From Typhlomys cinereus (taxonomy: Eukaryota; Chordata; Mammalia; Rodentia; Platacanthomyidae), in assembly GCA_023101885.1 (NCBI GenBank), contig JALPQD010000233.1, positions 1,959,501 through 2,023,500 of the forward strand: DNA of 64,000 nucleotides. Reading direction: 5' to 3'. The stretch's first letter is position 1. Every line of letters starts with the position of its first letter. The notes beneath the pieces are model-generated. The model saw only the letters and a list, made by a program, of their open reading frames with translations, searched no databases and had not been told where the DNA came from. Shown piece after piece: positions 12,662-25,475 of this stretch. Position numbers and translations under genes: made by a program.

Positions 12662-13923
12662 ATAAATAAAAAAAAAATTTTAAACAGTACCAAATCAGCA
12701 CAGTAGAAAGATATAACATCACATGTGGTTGATGGGCTAGATCTTAAGTTCTGTGCTTTTAGCAGTATTGAGATGAGAAAAAAATTCAAAAGAAACTATG
12801 TTAAATTTTTTAAGTCACCTTGTCAGATCAAATTCATTAGTGATAACAATAGCAAATGCTGCTCAGAAAGGGAAGAACAGTAAATAACCAAACAATGTAA
12901 TGGAAAGACTGAAGGAAGGTTTATATGAAAAATTATTAACACAAAGTCATGGTCCTCAAGTAGTTCAATGTGTGGTAAAACATTTGCTTCATAGATGTTT
13001 TATGTAGGTATATCTATATTTATATAGTCATTTTTACATCGAAATTTCCAGAACACCTGCTCTAATAATCATTTTGCCTTTTCTGTGAGGATCAGGTTTC
13101 CCAACACATGATATCCAGATTTCAAGTGTGTTGTGACCAAAAAAAAAAATTAGGATTTAAAGAACCTAAGCCAATATCTCTTCCATCTCAGAAGATGCAT
13201 TGCAAATAGGATCCTTAATTCCATACCTCCTCTTTATCTCCTCATAGTAAAGGACTCAATTTGTTTTTCAATTTCACACTTTTAACTGTGGTTCTTATCT
13301 CCATTACTGCTTTCATGGTATAATCTCTTGCTTTGGTATTAACTTATTCTTATCCCTTGAAAATAATGTTTAGCCAGACATTTTTCAAGGTGGAGAGCAA
13401 GCACAGAGTCATGGTCCTCAAGTAGTTCAAAGTGCGGTAGAAGGGAAGCAACATATTTACTTCACAGATAAAGACTGACAAGGCACAGACAATTAGACTC
13501 CTGGCTGGGTTCATTTGCATCAACGGGGGTAAATTGAAATTAAAGAGGATTGTTAGGAAAAGAAAACTTGGAGAAGAAAATCCACACAGAGTTGGTAAAA
13601 ATATTTTTTGGTCAAGCAAACAAAACTGATAGTGAATTCATATAAGATAAACAATTTGAAACACTGTAGATAAATTAAGCAGTTTGAAATTAAGTTAATA
13701 TATAGTTCAAAGACCAATGCCTGATTTGCAAATGGATCTGCATACATCAGCATCATAGAGGTATGTTATCCCATATAAGGATTGTTTATTTTGTTATTAA
13801 AAGCTTGAGTGGGAAGTTAGAAAGGAAGATATTTGGCACACGAAAAGGATTATAGTTTTCAGAATGTCAAGCTTCTAATGTATATGCATATGAAGGAGTG
13901 AAGTGTTGCATAGAGAATACTTG
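12662..13923. other. No gene; holds a short direct repeat
   Basis: No recognised element. A 23-base perfect match (GTCATGGTCCTCAAGTAGTT...) occurs at 12946-12968 and again at 13408-13430, with weaker similarity for about 40 further bases. Frames at 13350-13619 and 13553-13756 (minus) show no domain. Confidence 0.55.
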
Positions 13924-14285
13924 TGATGGTTAGTATTGAACTGAGTCAGGCTTCCAAGCCCATCTGAGTGGTATACTCCCTAGGTTAAGATTGACCTTCA
14001 TGCATGCCTATGAAAATGTCTCAATTGGATAATTGATGTGGAATATGGTACCCACTGTCATTTGGACCATTTCCTCACAGATAACCTGGGGCTGTCTAGA
14101 GACTGATAGAGCTAACAAGAGCTATACATTCACTGCTCTCTCTCCCTCGGCTATGGATGAAATGTGACCAGTTCTCTTGAGATGGCTCTGACTTCTGTAT
14201 CATGATGGATTTGAAATTACATTGCAAGCTAGAATTAAACCATTTTGCCTTGAGTATTTTGAGTGAGGTATTTTGTTGCAGCATA
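13924..14285 (+). mobile_element. Solo MaLR-type LTR
   Basis: Starts TGATGGTTAGTATTGAACTG. It has the MaLR 3' half in order: 'ATGTGACCAGTTCTC', 'TGACTTCTGTATCATGATGG', 'AATTAAACCATTTTGCCT' (decayed AATAAA region) and 'GGTATTTTGTTGCAGCA'. The expected final AAGTAACTAA-type end is missing or too mutated to see. Old copy. Confidence 0.65.
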
Positions 14286-16019
14286 TAATGGAGCTTAAGC
14301 TGAGGTCGTGCATTTCAAGCTGGAGTAAAGAAAGAATAAATGAGTTATTCAAGCTGTCCTTGGCACTCTGTTGGGAATAGAAATGTGTTGTTTTCTCTGT
14401 TTGCTTTCTTACAACTACCTACATTATACTTGGTATATTTAACGTGACATACCATCCACAGGGTCATCCTTCAACTATTGGCAATATCTGAGCACAATTT
14501 AGAACTTTGAGAGAAATACATAACCAGAGGATGCTATCTGAAATATCTACTCAGGCACTTTTTCCTGTCATGTGTTTTCTGGTCTGCTGTTATGTGAACA
14601 GGCTCTATTATACAATGCACCCTTTCACACTTCCCTAAGCTTCTCTGCCATGCCTTTCTTGATAGAATGGATGGAATGTCTTTGAAATCATAAAACTAAA
14701 TAAGTCTTTCCTTTAAGTTGTTTCTGCCAGTTATTTTTTGAAACCATGATGTGAAAGTAATAACTATATTACTATAACTACATTTGCAATACTTTAATAG
14801 AAAGTAAAAATGTATTAGGCAGAACTTAACATCATCCCATCCTACCCTATCCACCAGACAGTAGTGCATTAAATGTAAAATTGTGTTCTTCTTTTCCATA
14901 TCACTCAAATCTAGATAAAGCACATAGTGTGACAATTTGTTCAGGGAATTGGTAGGGATTTTAATGTGCTACATGTGTATGTTGGTTGTTTGTTATTACA
15001 ACCAAAAAATTTAACACTTTCATTATTAATAGAATACCTACTGTTCATGATAGCATGCACAATCATTTACTGTTTATTTTTTTAGATTTTTATTATTCAC
15101 AAAATCATGTAAGGTCTTCCTTTCACATAAAAAATATCTAAAGTTTGACTTAATGAAAACAAATGTTAACTAAAGTTGGTCAAATGCTATGTAGTACTCA
15201 AAACACTGCAAAAAAAAGGACTGTGTTTGGTAAGAATCATTACATTAATGTTGTTATGCAGTTATAGACAAAAGCTCAAAAATGCTTGATTTATCTTTCT
15301 TTTCAATAGAGTTAGAATACCTTAAAATTCTTACTGGAATAAGAGACTTACTTTCATAAAACACATACACATTTCTGAATGTGTTAACAGAACTTGAATG
15401 AAAGCCAAGCTGATGAATGTGGACAAATCTTATGTCCTAAATGAAACTTCTTTCTTCCAGGTGAATATGAACCTTGACAGTTTAGATAACTGAAGGTGTG
15501 CTCGCTCAAAAGTGATATTGCTGCCTCCCAGAATTTCAGCTTAATTTAAGCCACCAGCCATAAGACACCAGTATAGGGAAAGGACCCCCTTTGAGTTATG
15601 GCTTCACAATTTGACTCTATAGTACATTTGGATCAAGAAACATGAACTCGAATCTTTAAATGTAAATATAGGAGCTCTTCTTCCAACACAGTGACTTTAA
15701 CCAAAAGTATCTTTAGTTTGTCAGTGAATGACAATCTAGCCAAAACAAGCCAAAAAATTCTGTCCCCGGGAAATAATATTATAACTATTAGTATGGCAGA
15801 TGAATGAAGTGATATTTACCGTGACAGATTGCTTGTCCACAGTTACAGAGATTGGCAAGTTGGAAAGTTTTCCAGATCTGCTAGTAGTTTAAAGCTGTGC
15901 CCCAGATGACACCTTCTATGAAGCCCCTAGACTATGCCTTCTGTTATGTAAGATCCAATCAAGGTGGGCCCTGTCAAACCAGCAAATCTCCACAATAGTC
16001 TTCTCACAAAATATATGTA

Positions 16020-16059
16020 TACACACACACACACACACACACATACACACACACACATA
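16020..16059. repeat. (CA)n microsatellite
   Basis: CA repeat with one ATA interruption, flanked by ATATGTAT on both sides. Confidence 0.9.
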
Positions 16060-17213
16060 TGTATATATACCTGAGAAGTTGGTATTCTCTGATTGCATTC
16101 TTATTTAATAATGTATAAACATATAAAATGTGCAAGTCTCTTATATTTAGGAGATTAGAAAGAAGGAGTTCCACTTAGCTTATTGTTGAAATCCTGTCCA
16201 GACACACATTTCATCTGAGATCATATAAAGTGCCTACAGAACCTTCTAGACAGTTTATTTTAAAAATATAAGGCTTCTTCAAATAAATTATGAACAAATT
16301 ACATACCTTTGTCAGGGAATTAAGAAATGACAGGCAATACTACAATAATCCAACTTTGAGCAAACATACAAAGAAATATACAAAAAGTCAATCTATCCAA
16401 ATTTGAAACCATTATAGACTAGAAAAAGGATGCTATTTCTGAAAGTTTCTATTCCTGAAATGTAAGGAATCATAATAGTTTGATTTTCCATATCCCAACA
16501 TGAGTCCTCTATCTTTTGGGATCCTCTGTAATAATTTATTTGAAATCAAACGTTTAGCTATCTTCTATATTTGGACCTTTCCCCAGAGATATTATATACA
16601 TGAAAATTAAAAGCCATGAGTGGTGTGGTTTCTTTTTGCATGATTATCATTGTTATTAATATGTCTTCATGGAATTTAAGTTTTAATCCTAATTATTAAA
16701 AGAATCTTCGTAAAATTGTTCTTACCAACATGTAAGAGTAATACAAATGTCAGGGTGCGTGTTTTACAGTTGGGTCAAACTTACAAAATAAATTATTCTG
16801 AATCTTAGCACTATTAAAAGGAACAAGAACAGCACTGATTAATAATTCATTAGCATTCTTTCTCCTTTCCTTAAAATAAGGAATTGCCTGTGTTGTGGGA
16901 AAGCAGATAATACATTACAATTTATCACTTTTCAGGCACTAGCAATAATCCTATATTTTAACTTCTTATTTTAATTATCCAGCCTCATTTTTGATAAACA
17001 GTTTTATAATATTAAGAGAGTCAAAAATACTGTGGCGTAGATATTTTAACATATTTTGTCTACTTTTTTTATTTCAGAGCAAGTTTGTAATAAGGAATTC
17101 CCATTTACTCTAGAGCTTAACATTTAGATAATTGAATAGTAAACCACAATCAATGAGCGCCTTTAAAGATCATCAGTCTATTTTCAGATTAAGCTGAAAT
17201 ATACACACACAAT

Positions 17214-17216
<3 letters not shown>

Positions 17217-17246
<30 letters not shown>
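17217..17246. repeat. (CA)n microsatellite
   Basis: Perfect CA run preceded by a broken ACACACACAATCATACACAC segment that is part of the same repeat. Confidence 0.9.
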
Positions 17247-17249
<3 letters not shown>

Positions 17250-20200
17250 GAAGCACGCACACACAGACCTTGCAATCATTTTTGGCTTAATTCCATTTGG
17301 TATTCAGAATGAAAATACGATTTGTTATCAGACAGGAAACCTGAAACTGATTTAACCTAGATATTAATCTTCATATTAAGGATATATTTACATTTTTTGC
17401 ATAGCACAGTAGGTTAGCATAAAAGAGAATCTGCATTCAATTTTTTAAAATTGGTGAGTTGAATTGATATGTAGTGCATATTTCTTGTGTTAGCTACTTT
17501 GTTTACTTCATAGATTCTTTTATTTTCCCATGGTTGTGTTCTGGTTTGCTGGATAGAAAATATGCAGCAGATAGCCAAACCACAGTTAAATGACTCTGCT
17601 GAACCCTAAGAGTTTCAGCCATTTCCTTTTATATTTTATAATAAGATATGACAACTCAATTTAAAGAAAATACACAATAGTTGCTGACTACAGTGAAAAG
17701 TTTATATTAAAATAATGTGTCGCTGTGGGGAGGTGGATAATTGAGCATACAGTAGGTAATTTTTGGCAGGACTCCTGAAATAAGAAAAAAATAATATCTG
17801 TTAACAAAGGATAAATGCAGATAATGTTACCCTAGTCAGTAATTAGGATTTTCCAGAGGAGTCCATGGAAAAGCCTGCAATAGTCACTGAAGTGGAGCTT
17901 GCCCACGTCTTTCCAGGAAGACCTGACCTTTGACTGGACCCACTTCCTACTGAGAATGTGGCCCCTACGTCACTCTTATGACTTTCAATGTAGACTCCAC
18001 AAACTCCAAAGTTTGAGAGCTTCAAGGAAAACCTAACTGAAATTGCTAATCTCAAGACTCAGTTGAGAATCTTAGAAAGTTCCATTTACATTAAAATAAA
18101 AATTGGGCCTGCTTTATACTCCCCCCTCCATTCACTTACTGAACTCCAAAGCATAGACTACCTACTCTTTGATACTGTCATTTAAAAATGTCCATGAACA
18201 GCTCTTAAGTTCAGGAAGATTTTTGACTTAAGAAAATTCTGAATAATTTTTTTCAGAACATTTGTAAAAATTAACATGGGAACAATATTCATGAAGTAAT
18301 CTGTCAACAAGTTAGTGTCAGGAATGAGAAAACAGATATACTTCCTCTAGGAGCACTGCAAAGGGAAAAACAAAGATCTAAAAGCCAAACATATTCCCCA
18401 TATTTTCGGTCAAACAGCATCGTTCTGTGACTGTTCTATTTCCGTGATAACCATGGTCAGTTTTCATCAGGTCCCCTTTGAAACTTAGGAAAATTAGGTG
18501 AATTTAGATATGATGAACTTGGATCACTCTATCACTTTGCAAAAGGAAAGAACTGTGAAGACTTTAGGTTATTATTCCTTATTGTGCTCTGCATAGCTTC
18601 TCTCACAATGCTCCTCTACTACTGGGTCCAATGAGGAGGTTTTTGCAAGCATAAATAAGATGGATTAAAGTGTGGAGAGAATAGAGCTAAAAAAGCAATT
18701 AGCAAGTTATTTCAGGATGTATTGGGATGAAGGTCTCCATTATCATTTATCAGTATTCCTTTACAGGGAACCTAGAGACAAGCCCCTAATCAAGCATTAT
18801 TGTAAGTGATAGACACTTGAATATCTATAATCATAATCTTTTCCATAGGCTTGGAAACTGCTCATTCCATTCCACTAAATCCCTTTTATCCACTTGATGA
18901 AGTGTCCTGTCAACTCTTGCTCTGTTTCCTTAGGTGGTTTGAGATGAATATTGACTACCTTCTCTATTTCTGGTCTATGTTTACCTCTGGGTGCTAGTTC
19001 ATAGTTAATATACTCTAATTACTGAACTGCATCTTTTTTCTCTTAAACAAATGACCAAGAACACCTCAATACTAAATTAAGTCTTGCCCTTTCAATATAT
19101 AGATCTATAGGACCTTATGCTGCATGCATTTCTTCTATTTAATCATTTAACACATGTGATTAGAATGACTATTACACAGCATATTCAGGAAGTTTTTCAC
19201 AAAAGAGGTCAAAATTCTAGTCCTCATGGAGATTACAAAGTGTAATTGTGAGGCAAGCAATGCTTCCAGTCATGAAAATGAAAGCTCTTTCAGTCTTAAG
19301 TGTTGTCACCACTGTGTCCCCTGTACTTTGTAGAGTGCCTGGAATCTTGGACATCAATGAAATATTTATTCATTATCCAATAAAAGGCAAGAGTCGTAAC
19401 ATAACCCAGATGTAAGTGTTTTATCTACTAATGAGAAAATCAACATTTGTTTTTAATTTTATTAAAATTAATAGTAAAAATTTATGAGAAGCAGCATAAT
19501 TAAAGTATTCAACTAAGACCTCATGGCATGCTGATACTTTGTGTAATAAATATCCATAATATGTTTTCTATGCAAATATAGTCTTTCTGATCAAGCTAAC
19601 AGTAGAACACTAATTTGTAAAGAGGAAAATGGATATTTAAAGGCAATTGGATGGGCATGATATGTTCATTTAGCCTAGTAAACATAGCAACTTCAATAAT
19701 GTATCCTATCATGTTGATATTGTTGACAATAACCAGCATGAATAGCCTCATTTGGAGCAAGCCTCAGACGCAGTGAGAAAACAGCTGAGTGCCACCAGAA
19801 TGGTCATGTCACCTTTGCAATAATGAGGTCATTTTTTCTGGCATGTCAGTAGCATAATACACAGAACCTGCAGCTCACTAATGTTGTTGAAGACTTTTCT
19901 CTCCTAGCAGCCTATAGAACCTTCTGGCACTATGAAGGTACTCACCAAGGAGGAAGTAGTAGCTTGATTTGTCTATATTTCCAGTTTAATAGCATTTTTA
20001 TCATACATTACAGAATCTGTACTTCTGTCACATTAAACACAACAGAATTTCTCAGCCACCTATGCCATTCCTGGAAGTTTTGGTATGTACAGATTTTTTT
20101 TTCACTTCACGTAATAACTGAATAAGTCTCTTGCATTGGATTTTTCAGGATCTGGGCCATTTCACCATTATAATTTTCCTTGATAACCCCTCATAATGAT

Positions 20201-20760
20201 AGATTCTCCTCTTTCAAAAGCTGAGTGCATGTACTTCCATTAATAAACACAGTAGCAAAAGCTCATGCGGTAGCTATTCTGAATGGGGTGAGACAATAAC
20301 TCAGGGTGGTTTTAATTTGCATTTTTCTGGTGAGTGGGGAGATGGAACAGTTTCATACATATTTATTAGACATTTGGATTTCATCCTATGAAAAGTTTAT
20401 TTTAGTTCTAAAATCTATTTTAATGGGTTCTTTACAACTTGATATTTAATTTTTTTGGGTTCTTTGTATGCTCTGGATATGTGGCTAACAAAGATTTTCT
20501 CCCGTTCCATAGGTTACCTTTTTGCTAGATAAGCAATGTCTTTTGCTTAACAGAGGTTTTTAACCTGTTGAGTGTTGGCCGTATTTCCTGTGCATTTAGA
20601 GTCCTATTTGGGGAATGAAGACCTAAGTCATCTTTCAATTTCAATTCCTGTCCTTTCTTCTATGAATTTTATGTTCCATTGGTCTATCATTGAAGTCTTT
20701 GATCCACTTGGAGTTAATTTTTGTGCAAGGTGACAGACAAGGGTATAGTTTCATTCTTCT

Positions 20761-21028
20761 TTCTTTTTTTCTGTGTGTGTCTGTATGGGTCTGTATCCAT
20801 CTGTGAGTGATTTAGAGGACAATATGTGTGCTGGTGAAGGCCCAAGAGATTCACCTTGAATTTTTCTATCTCTGCTTTGCTGTGGAATTTCCCAGTTTCC
20901 CTTCCAGAGTTGGAAGTGCAGACTGCCACCATTTCTGTCTGGCATTTTCACATGGGATCCGGGATCCAAAATCAGGACCTTATGCTTGCAAGGCAGAGGA
21001 TTAACCACTGAGCCATCTCTCCAACCCT
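20761..21028 (-). mobile_element. ID-headed SINE nested in L1, with target-site duplication
   Basis: The minus strand reads GGTTGGAGAGATGGCTCAGT, GGTTAATCCTCTGCCTTGCA and TCCTGATTTTGGATCC (decayed B box), then the older-subfamily body and a CA-rich, A-rich tail. It is flanked by AGTTTCATTCTTCT (20747-20760) and AGTGTCATTCTTGT (21029-21042), 12 of 14 matching, so it inserted into the L1 by target-primed reverse transcription. Confidence 0.9.
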
Positions 21029-21039
21029 AGTGTCATTCT

Positions 21040-21043
<4 letters not shown>

Positions 21044-21081
<38 letters not shown>
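21044..21081. repeat. (AT)n microsatellite
   Basis: Near-perfect TA dinucleotide run directly after the SINE's right target duplication, within the L1. Confidence 0.9.
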
Positions 21082-21088
<7 letters not shown>

Positions 21089-22431
21089 ATTGTTTCAGCA
21101 TTATTTGTTGAAGATGCTATACTTTTTCCAATAGGTATTTTAGCACCTTTGACCAACCTTTCATCCTAAGACAGTGCCAATCTCTCAGGTTAGGTGTGTT
21201 TCCTGAAGGCAGCAAATTAATTGGTTGTGAGTTTTAATCCATGTTGTTAGTCTATTTCTCTTGATTACAGAGTTTATTTCATTTATAATTAAGGTTATAA
21301 TTGATAAATTTACTGATTTATGTCATTTTTGTCAATTTTTTTGATTTTTATGTATCTAGATCTTTGCTTTGTGGTTGTGCTGGCATTATTTTTCTCTTCT
21401 ATACTTTTGGATGTATTTATTGTTTTCCTCAGGCTTGAGTACTTTTTGTAATAACTTTTCTACATATTACTTGGTATTCACATATGTTTTTATTTTATCA
21501 TTGTTATGGAAAATTTACATTTCACCGTCATCATGGACTAGTTTAGCTGAGTAAAGTAGCTTAGGTTGACATTTTGGTAATTCATAATTTGAAGAGCAGT
21601 CTCTCCAAGGTCTCTGCCTTTTACTGTTTCCATTGCAAAGTCAAGTAAGCTTACCTTTAAGTGTTACTTTGCTAATCTCTCTTTTAATTCCCCAAATTTT
21701 TCCTTTATGCTACATTTTGGCAATCATTTGCCATAGGTTGTTTTCATTTTGGTCATATTTCATTGGTGTGTACTATGAATATTATTGGGACCTTGTATGG
21801 GGACCACTTTCTTTAGGTGTGGAAAGTTCTCATTTATAATTTTGTGGAGTAAATGTTCTGAACTGTTTCCTTGGGTTACTTTCTCAGGTATTCATGAATA
21901 CACAGATGTGGCTTCTTCGTGGTGTCCCATAACTCTTGGATATTCCTTTTTGAGATTTTTTTAACTGAAAGTAATGTTCTGCCATCTTATCTTCCAGTTC
22001 TGACAGTCTATCTACTGTTTAATTTGTTCTGTGGGAAAAACTTTCTACTGAGTTTTTGATTGCAGTAAAGTTTGGCTTTTATTTCAAGTTTAATTTCAGA
22101 GTGGGAATTTTTTCTACTATTCTACTATTCTATCCTCAATTATCCTTCACATATCATGTAATTATTTATTATTTTCCTGCTCATGTTTATTCATTTCTTC
22201 TTGGAATTCTTCTTGTTCTCTTTGTAGTTCCTCTCACATTTCCTTTTTTATATTAATAACAGTCCTTTAATATTCATTATTTTTATTATTGTTTTCTTGG
22301 TCAATGTCTAATAAGTTATTCTAATTTGAATCTATCATTACAGGGTTGACATTTTATGTAGGAGGGTTTTTTTCTAGTTTTGGTGTATTTTGTGGGGTTT
22401 TTTTAACTTTTTTTTATGGTTTGTTGATTTT

Positions 22432-22952
22432 CTTTTTTTTTATTATTATATACATTCTTTATTATTTCTGCTCATACAAACTTAATAGGTACACCAGTTC
22501 CCTCCCTCCCTCCTCCTCCCCCCGAACCCCCTGCTTCTCCTACCCCCACCCCTCTCTCCCCATCCCCCAGTGCCTCCCCCCCAATTCCCAGAGAGTCCTT
22601 TATTGTGCATGCCTGACTCTCCTCTGGGTCCTCTTCTCCGATGACGTACAAGGACCCAGTGGCATTTCCCTGAACCCTTTCCCGTGTTCCCCTTAAGCAT
22701 AGGAACACTACTGTGGCTGTCAATCCCTTGCCTCCAAGGATCTTGGTGCCTTTAGCAGATACTAGACTTTGTGAGGTCAATAGTGTGTTGGATATTGCGC
22801 AGCGCATGCAAAGTCCTATTATGATTGCTTCGACCCTAACTAGTGTGGAGAATCTTGTAAATCATTGCTCCTCCCATCCTTGTGCTCTTACAATCTTACT
22901 GCCCCCTCTTCCTCAAATTTCCCTGAGCTTCAGGATGGGGAGAGATTAAGCT
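22432..22952 (-). mobile_element. L1 3' end (3' UTR, lineage A), antisense
   Basis: Poly-T (22433-22440), then the reverse complement of an L1 3' UTR that ends ...TTTGTATGAGCAGAAATAAT on the minus strand. The same sequence occurs at 42030-42590 (sense), 30001-30255 (sense, short) and 63405-64000 (antisense). A polypurine, G-rich block on the minus strand lies at about 22497-22590. TATTTTGTGG occurs at 22386-22395 and 22953-22962, a candidate target duplication. The frames here are by-products. Confidence 0.9.
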
Positions 22953-24628
22953 TATTTTGTGGTTTTTGCAATGTAACTTGGGTATCTTATGTTAAGTATT
23001 TGGTTACTTTCTTTGGTATGTGTTTCTGGGTTTTTTAAGTCAGGTGGAGCTCCTGACTTTGAATGTTAGAATTGCTTCCTGAATTTGTACTAGATAGTGT
23101 TGTTTAAGGGTTAGTCTAGGGTTACTTGGTGCTATTTTGTGGTGCAAGGAGTGTTTGGATTGTGTAGGTTTGACCTTATTTAGGGGTGAAAGGGTTAATA
23201 TTATTAGTTTTGTTTTAAAGTTTAAGACGGAGAGTCAGTATGGTGGATAAAGTTTGACTTAAGTAATTGAGCAACTTTGATATGAAAGGATAGTATGGTA
23301 ACTCAGAGTGTAGGGTTAGCACTGAGAGACACATGACACATGTTTTATTAGAGATATACAAGGGTGAAAGATTAAGAGTCAGAGGGGTCGGTGTGTGAGC
23401 ATAGTTTCAACGTATGAAGGTTTAAGCAGGAATGACATATATCTGACAATATATGGAAAGTAAAATGGGCTACTTATCTTAAGGTTGGATGACATAGCAG
23501 TTCTTTTTGGATGGTGAGGTGCATAGGGTCCTTGGATAAATGAGGACAGTTAGAAGCCTAAGGCTTCTGTATATGTGGAGGATTTCTAGGTTTTTTTTTT
23601 TTTTAATGATTATCAGTGTAGGGGGGAATAAATGCTTTTGGAACATGGGCCTTGTATAAACAAACCTGTTGTGGCTATGACCAGTATATTCACAGCCAAG
23701 TCCTAAGCCATGGAATCAAGAGGGAAGAGGGGCATAGAAAGGCAAGGTGGGCATGAGTCAGAGCTTGTGGTATTGGTGATTATCACTTTCATAGTCAAAG
23801 TATGAGGAACTGGTACAGAAAGGTACTTGGGTGTGGGGTGGAGCCTGTGGCAATCGTGACTAATGCAAGTGCATTCACCGCTGAAAACTAATTCTTAAGC
23901 AATGTTGGAAAGGTTTCATTAGACAATCTTAGGAGATAATGTGATATTGTTTGTGTCTCAGATCTTCTTCTCTGAAACATGATATTAAACAATTACAAAT
24001 AGACACAAGCAACAAAAAGAGACAATATTCTATTTTAACTGTTTAGTTACAAAATGCATAATCTTTGACTGATAAGATAATTAATAAGGAAATGAAGATT
24101 TATCTATCCTATCGAAAAACTTAATAAAACAGTTAAGTCATACATGGAAGATGACACTTTATGAGATGACTTAATGGAAATTCAGTGATGCTGCCATGTT
24201 ATATCAATCACCAAGGATGGGAATGTCTCATGCTTTGTGGTTTTGCCCTGTAGTCTGTGAGCTCTTTGCCTACCTTCAGCCTTTTCCTTGGCATTGTCCT
24301 GTTGCCTCAGACTGTTTACTCAAACTATGACTAGGTAGGCTTTTGAATACCATTTTCAATCCAGGTAATAGTGAGCAAGGATAAGGCAGATAAAAAACAT
24401 GCCTTCATAAAACCCACAGTCTTCTGGTTTCCTCTTTTCAAAATCTATGTCACTGGGTAGAGGAAAAGGTGTGTTCTTAAGGGTGACCCATTACCCACTG
24501 GATGTGGATGATTTCTGACTTTTTAATGGCATTAATAAATTCATGATGAATCTTAAAATGACCAATGATGAAAAATTTAAATTTATTTATATATTAACAA
24601 ACCAGAAAGGGTAGCCCTTCCTTATTGT
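22953..24628. other. Unassigned DNA, possibly the 5' end of the interrupted L1
   Basis: Follows the inserted L1 3' end. The first few hundred bases may continue the antisense L1 5' region, because the candidate target duplication joins 22395 to 22962. The part from 23640 to 23900 has loosely repeated 'GTGG...GTGACTA/GTGATTATCA' units. No gene or clear family is visible. A 14-base T run lies near 23590. Confidence 0.4.
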
Positions 24629-25038
24629 GATAACTAGATATAGGTGCCAATTTGACAATAGAGAGCTTGAGATCTGGGCACAGTTTTGAAGAATTTAGTA
24701 TTTGTTGAGGTTTGAATGAGTCTGCAGGAGAATATCTAACTGAAGGGGGAAAATACATGGTGAACGGAATTATACCATAGGACAATGAATTAAGGGGAGA
24801 TGATTCAGAGAGTTAGCATTCTTTGGCATTCTTAGCCAGACTTGCTAGTTGGCAAAGTGAGGATTGTCCCTCTCTCAGTAATGGATATATGGTTTGGTCA
24901 GGTCCCTCTGTCCTTGGTATTAGTATGAGCTTTCCTTCCAAGCAGGACTAAGGATGTCACCAGACAACCTTAAGTAAGAATAAAATCCCTTCTTCCTGCT
25001 TAAACCAATTATCATGACTGTGTAGATTAATTGTGACA
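24629..25038 (+). mobile_element. MaLR-type 5' LTR
   Basis: Starts TGATAACTAGATATAGGTGC, matching the TGATGGTTAAT..GGTGTCAAC start of the LTRs at 4792 and 6061. It carries an AATAAAATCCCTTCTTCCTG polyadenylation region at about 24981 and ends GTGACA. The next bases, GAAAGTGGTATGGAGAGGTT, resemble the start of a MaLR/ERVL internal region, which supports the LTR boundary. Confidence 0.65.
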
Positions 25039-25475
25039 GAAAGTGGTATGGAGAGGTTGAGTACTGTTGTGATACCAAGAGAATGCATTACTGGAATGTA
25101 AAGTGTTGTTGTGAAACTGACAGACCCAGGATTTTACATGTCCGTAACCTCCCAAACTTGAAATCCAACTGCTTTGATGGCTTAAACTAGTCAGGGAGAG
25201 TTTAAACATCCCCTCAATAATGTCTTTCTTTAAGGACTTCAGTTGGTCACTATGTCAGCCAGGAACTGCTACTGCTTCTAACAGCTTTCCTCCTTTATTG
25301 AGAGGTCATCCACAGAGACCTGAGCAGGCAAAGGCAGGGTTCACCTTTGCTTCCTGACTTGGTGTGTTATAGACCTGTGCAAGTGGAATCCCCAGTAAGA
25401 GTAACCCGGAGGCCAGGGAGTTCTATTAAACTGCAGCAAGAATTGGTCAGCTCTTTGCTCTTGGGAAAATCCTAC
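25039..25475 (+). mobile_element. Probable MaLR internal remnant
   Basis: Placed by position directly behind an LTR and by its opening sequence. I could not find the matching 3' LTR downstream, so the right limit is uncertain and the element is probably truncated. No protein motif is visible. Confidence 0.45.

Larger units (their letters stand above)
14286..20235. other. Mostly unique DNA, no gene seen
   Basis: About 6 kb without a recognisable coding region or RNA gene. It contains two CA microsatellites (16020 and 17217 regions). The minus-strand frame at 17843-18055 has no family signature. The segment 19720-19960 is relatively complex and repeat-free. Old degenerate repeats are likely but not assignable by eye. 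Confidence 0.5.
20240..22385 (-). mobile_element. L1 element, antisense, ORF2 C-terminal half to 5' region, decayed
   Basis: Left to right the plus strand shows antisense ORF2 near its C-terminus ('GGTTTTAATTTGCATTTTTC'), then the segment opposite the KINSxWIK motif ('GATCCACTTGGAGTTAATTT'), then 'GCATTATTTGTTGAAGATGC'. After an internal deletion comes text typical of the rodent L1 5' portion ('TCCTGAAGGCAGCAAATTAA', 'GTTTAGCTGAGTAAAGTAGC', 'GGTATTCATGAATACACAGA'). No coding capacity remains. A SINE at 20761-21028 splits it. Confidence 0.8.

Noticed and set aside
22346..22949. Several overlapping Pro- or Gly-rich frames
   Set aside because: All lie in the L1 3' UTR polypurine block or its flanks; the same frames recur at the other L1 3' ends.
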